This document shows positions 45,042-46,174 of a stretch of DNA of 46,174 bases, piece after piece. Numbering within the stretch: position 1 is the stretch's first letter; each line of letters starts with the position of its first letter. Position numbers and translations under genes: made by a program. Location of the stretch: IMG/VR virus record IMGVR_UViG_3300018083_000012, positions 1-46,174 of that record; one strand, 5' to 3'. The notes beneath the pieces are model-generated. The model searched no databases, was not told the DNA's origin, and saw only the letters and a list, made by a program, of their open reading frames with translations. The DNA comes from a virus.

Positions 45042-45062
45042 TGGTTAGCTCGTTCTAGTCAA

Positions 45063-45497
45063 TTAGTTCTTGCCGAAACGGACGGTGACGGTCGCGGCGA
45101 GGGCGGACGCGTCGGCGGTCGTGGTGCCGAGGGTCACTTTGCCGCGGACATAGCGTTCGCAGTTGGACGGAATGGCGGCGCGGATCGTTTTGGCGACCAG
45201 GGCGGTCGTGGTGTCTCCGGCGAAATTCTGCGAGCGGATGATGCTGCGGATCGCGGTAAAGACGTCGGTGTCGCTCGTCTCGACGACGTAGGTCACGCCG
45301 GCGGTCGATGTTCCGGGGTTGATCGTGGTGGTGAGCGCGGGGACGGCGAGCTCGATTTCAACGTTGGCTAGCTTCGCGGTGTCTGCGCCGAGGTCGATCA
45401 CGGCGCTGGTCGTGCTGGTGCTCGCGGCGCTGGGCAGGGTGAAGGTCGCGGGGTTGAGGCTCGCGTCCTGGAGATTGGGTGCAAATTCGTTGGCCAT
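45063..45497 (-). CDS. Capsid decoration / cement-like protein (144 aa)
   Basis: MANEFAPNLQDASLNPATFT then TSTTSAVIDLGADTAKLANV and VTYVVETSDTDVFTAIRSII, ending VTLGTTTADASALAATVTVR. The beta-rich layout with an early VIDLG segment recalls the Bbp16-type jelly-roll decoration proteins, which lie next to the capsid gene; this is a weak match by eye. It follows the capsid gene by 31 bp and precedes a terminator. Confidence 0.55.
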   Translation of the reverse strand: MANEFAPNLQDASLNPATFTLPSAASTSTTSAVIDLGADTAKLANVEIELAVPALTTTINPGTSTAGVTYVVETSDTDVFTAIRSIIRSQNFAGDTTTALVAKTIRAAIPSNCERYVRGKVTLGTTTADASALAATVTVRFGKN

Positions 45498-45528
45498 AAT
45501 TTTGTTGGGTGTGGGTGTGGGGGTGGGA

Positions 45529-46174
45529 TCAGAGGGTCAACGATTCGGTGTTGAGCAAGCTGTCGGTGACGACAATCGGGATGCCGGCCATTTCGGTCGG
45601 TGTGGGCGGGTATTGGACGGCGCCGGAGTCGTTGTTGGTCGCGGTGGCGCGGGACGCCTGGAGCTGGCGGCGGCTCCGGCGGGTCATAAACCAATAGTCG
45701 GGGACGACGTTTGCGGGGAGGAGCGCGATCAGGTCTGCCGCTAGGGCGTCGGTCAATCCTTTGCCGCTGTCGGCTGTAAGTTTCTTAATGCGGCAAACGC
45801 TGTTCTTGTTCACCCATTGGCAGCCGACGTAACCCTGAATGCTGTTCTTCCAGGCTTGGAGTTCCTTGGAGGAGCGCGTGATGTATTGCTTGGTCCATTC
45901 GCCGACCGAGAAGACGGAATTGTTTCCGCCGACTAAGGTCACTTGGTTGGAGCCGAGTTTGACTCCGTAGACGCTGGATCCGGTTGTGGCGGTCGTGCCT
46001 GCGGCGTCGACCACGTAAGCGGAATCAACGACTGAAACTGCGCCAGGAAAACCTTTTGTGTCTCCTCCGCTGCCTGTTCCATACCAAATCTGACTACCAA
46101 GCTTGAGCAGGGCTCCCTGCATGATGCCGTCGGCCTCTAGGGCGAGGGCGTGTGCTTCTCCCTGGTCGTCTGCG
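45529..46174 (-). CDS. Major capsid protein, C-terminal part (gene crosses the circle join)
   Basis: The frame is continuous with the ATG at 410 through the shared 123-bp ends, for about 310 aa in all. This part reads SQIWYGTGSGGDTKGFPGAV, then NNSVFSVGEWTKQYITRSSK, a central helix and the closing AGIPIVVTDSLLNTESLTL. The typical strand pattern AGIPIVVTDS near the end is common in HK97-fold capsids, where it forms the last axial-domain strands. Together with 1-410 it is the most abundant virion protein expected. Confidence 0.8.
   Translation of the reverse strand, partial: ADDQGEAHALALEADGIMQGALLKLGSQIWYGTGSGGDTKGFPGAVSVVDSAYVVDAAGTTATTGSSVYGVKLGSNQVTLVGGNNSVFSVGEWTKQYITRSSKELQAWKNSIQGYVGCQWVNKNSVCRIKKLTADSGKGLTDALAADLIALLPANVVPDYWFMTRRSRRQLQASRATATNNDSGAVQYPPTPTEMAGIPIVVTDSLLNTESLTL
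46052..46174. repeat. Terminal direct repeat, 123 bp identical to bases 1-123
   Basis: Exact identity of both ends within a continuous gene shows that the sequence is circular or circularly permuted. The overlap is more likely an assembly k-mer remainder than a biological terminal repeat, because it lies inside the capsid gene. Confidence 0.9.

Noticed and set aside
46052-46174. Biological terminal repeat (T7-like)
   Set aside because: The repeat lies inside the capsid gene at both ends and its length fits an assembly overlap.

Overview
This window looks like the complete genome of a temperate, tailed double-stranded DNA phage. The first 123 bases are repeated exactly as the last 123, and the major capsid gene runs off one end and continues at the other, so the molecule closes into a circle of about 46,051 bp. 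Head, tail, terminase and integrase genes are all present. The host is probably a member of the Verrucomicrobiota. That rests on GC-rich codon use, Gram-negative-style signal peptides and a lipobox, and three interspersed repeat families that I remember from verrucomicrobial chromosomes; no search was run.

Layout, mostly on the minus strand and read right to left. The right arm (24.2-34.1 kb) holds holin-like and lipoprotein genes, small connector-like genes, a tail-tube candidate, a chaperone-position gene, a short tape-measure protein, distal tail proteins and a fibre. The left arm (0-13.4 kb) holds a PLD-like protein, a Nu1-like small terminase, a GpA-like large terminase, connector-like genes, a GpB-like portal, four fibre or surface proteins, an S49 prohead protease, a coiled-coil scaffold, the capsid protein and, across the circle join, a decoration-protein candidate. 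A glycosyltransferase, a beta-helix tailspike-like protein and a 2,044-aa multidomain secreted protein with a c-type heme motif follow (34.1-44.8 kb).

The control and replication region is 13.4-24.1 kb. An integrase and small genes are on the minus strand. A divergent promoter at 18.2 kb carries an operator-like palindrome, and a tightly overlapping plus-strand early operon reads away from it: DNA-binding proteins, a minimal Pol X enzyme and a lambda-O-like initiator. The initiator's coding sequence contains nine palindromic iterons, the probable origin. A ParB-methyltransferase gene downstream is broken by two frameshifts.

Three patterns run through the genome. (1) Seventeen minus-strand genes carry an (A/G)TTGACT box 14-17 nt before the start codon, usually with no Shine-Dalgarno sequence. 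(2) Many intergenic gaps hold three repeat families: a double-hairpin element always in one orientation, a GGGCTGGGACAG element, and an 8-bp NGCTGAAA tandem repeat. (3) Six fibre or surface-type proteins carry Sec signal peptides, and two of these peptides are encoded by the 8-bp repeat. I recognised no endolysin, tRNA, CRISPR array or transposase.
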